NCBI GenBank assembly: GCA_018241225.1 | Contig: JAFEEG010000010.1 | Span: forward strand, 186,001 to 250,000 | DNA length: 64,000 nt | Direction: 5' to 3' | Source: Pseudomonadota bacterium | Lineage (GTDB): Bacteria > Pseudomonadota > Gammaproteobacteria > Burkholderiales > Burkholderiaceae_C | Shown: positions 63,456 to 64,000 of the stretch, one piece after another | Position numbering within the stretch: position 1 is the first letter of the stretch | Layout: each line of letters opens with the position of its first letter | Position numbers and translations under genes: made by a program | The notes under the pieces: generated by a model | Told to the model about the DNA's origin: nothing | Database searches by the model: none | Seen by the model: the letters and a program-made list of their open reading frames with translations, nothing else

Positions 63456-64000
63456 CTAGTCGGGCAGCAGGATGGCGCGCTGCGCCTCCACCGTCTCGCG
63501 CAGGAAATCCCACACTGCCTTCATGCGCGCCAGGTGGCGCGTTTCGCTGGGCACCGACATCCAGAAGGTGCGCATGAAGTTCGCTTCACCCGGCAGCACG
63601 CGGCGCAGGCGCGGGTCCTGCTCGGCAATGAAGGCCGGCAGCACCGCGATGCCGGCACCCACCGCCGTGGCGCAGTGCTGGGCCAGCACGCTGGTGCTGC
63701 GCAGCGCAAAGGAGTCGGGCTTGTACAGCTCGTCCAGGTACTGCAGCTCCTTGGAAAAGAGCAGGTCGTCCACGTAGCTGATGAAGGTGTGGCCGCGCAG
63801 GTCTTCGCGCGTGCGGATGGGCTCGTGGCGGGCCAGGTAGTCCTGCGAGGCATACAGGCGCAAGGCGTAGTCCGTCAGCTTGGTCACCACCACCGGCCCG
63901 CGGGCGGGGCGCTCCAGGGAGATCACGATGTCGGCCTCGCGCCGCGACAGGTGCACCAGGCGCGGCATGGCCAGCAGGTCGATCACCAGCTTGGGGTGGG
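63456..64000 (-). CDS. LysR-family regulator, 5-prime end outside the window
   Basis: The visible 180 or so residues are the C-terminal effector domain (LSRREADIVISLERPARGPVVVTKLTDYALRLYASQDYLARH; TSVLAQHCATAVGAGIAVLPAFIAEQDPRLRRVLP). The reading frame stays open to the end of the window (…HPKLVIDLL), so the DNA-binding domain is encoded beyond 64000. It lies 92 bp upstream of the PanE-like gene on the same strand. Confidence 0.87.
   Translation of the reverse strand, partial: HPKLVIDLLAMPRLVHLSRREADIVISLERPARGPVVVTKLTDYALRLYASQDYLARHEPIRTREDLRGHTFISYVDDLLFSKELQYLDELYKPDSFALRSTSVLAQHCATAVGAGIAVLPAFIAEQDPRLRRVLPGEANFMRTFWMSVPSETRHLARMKAVWDFLRETVEAQRAILLPD

Overview
The window is a GC-rich stretch of a betaproteobacterial chromosome, most likely Comamonadaceae (Variovorax/Acidovorax-like). 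This is inferred from gene content: three TctC/Bug-type periplasmic binding proteins, many LysR regulators, orphan opgG, EutBC without a microcompartment, and MFS, CoA-transferase and efflux families typical of soil and plant-associated Burkholderiales. It holds 52 supported protein genes, 51 complete and one running off the right edge. I see no rRNA, tRNA, CRISPR array, insertion sequence, integrase or phage gene. Coding density is high; the only gaps of about 300 bp or more are 26146-26501 and 45106-45404, and both are described. Species, substrates and most regulatory links are inference, because no searches could be run.

Layout. (1) 97-4323: a serine-glyoxylate-type aminotransferase and two MFS carriers. 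(2) 4359-7415, minus strand: ETF-ubiquinone oxidoreductase followed by a membrane-tethered TAXI binding protein. (3) 7576-14589: a PmrAB-like two-component system divergent from a PAP2 phosphatase, an EptA phosphoethanolamine transferase, a second transferase of that superfamily and a second PAP2 phosphatase. This looks like a lipid A/envelope modification locus, and both PAP2 genes carry the same direct-repeat box at the same distance. (4) 14671-15184: a small lipoprotein gene with an unusual structured leader. (5) 15256-19442, minus: an ethanolamine operon (permease, eutB, eutC, AhpD-like protein). (6) 19562-26145: a secreted FKBP isomerase, a LysR-controlled acyl-CoA synthetase plus Bug protein, and a PAS-LuxR regulator divergent from a two-subunit 3-oxoacid CoA-transferase.

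(7) 26502-32353: a dense plus-strand run of a VIT-like membrane protein, AI-2E transporter, outer-membrane factor, HlyD adaptor, DUF2955 inner-membrane protein and a small K+-channel-like protein, read as a tripartite efflux operon with accessory membrane genes. (8) 32359-36467: opgG divergent from a periplasmic GH3 beta-glucosidase. (9) 36480-40872: a LysR regulator divergent from a gamma-glutamyl hydrolase-like amidotransferase, a DUF2817 M14-like zinc hydrolase and an MHS-family carrier, a probable catabolic unit for an amide or peptide-like substrate. (10) 40889-45105: tartrate/malate dehydrogenase, two Bug proteins and a LysR regulator. (11) 45405-49394: a large Gly-rich autotransporter. 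(12) 49420-53435: a TerB-like protein, a methyltransferase and a SARP/TPR regulator. (13) 53446-56448: a DASS dicarboxylate transporter divergent from an unusual CaiB-type CoA-transferase.

(14) 56452-62343 is the most interesting block. An OPT-family transporter, a DUF917 protein and an M20 peptidase form a minus-strand operon. An IclR regulator diverges from it, and an AroM-family gene lies beyond. Near-identical 17-bp elements (GTTCCAA...GAAC type) occur in both the IclR/OPT and the AroM promoter regions, suggesting one IclR regulon for import and hydrolysis of an unidentified amide or peptide-like nutrient. The window ends with a ketopantoate reductase-like gene with a clear terminator and a truncated LysR gene.
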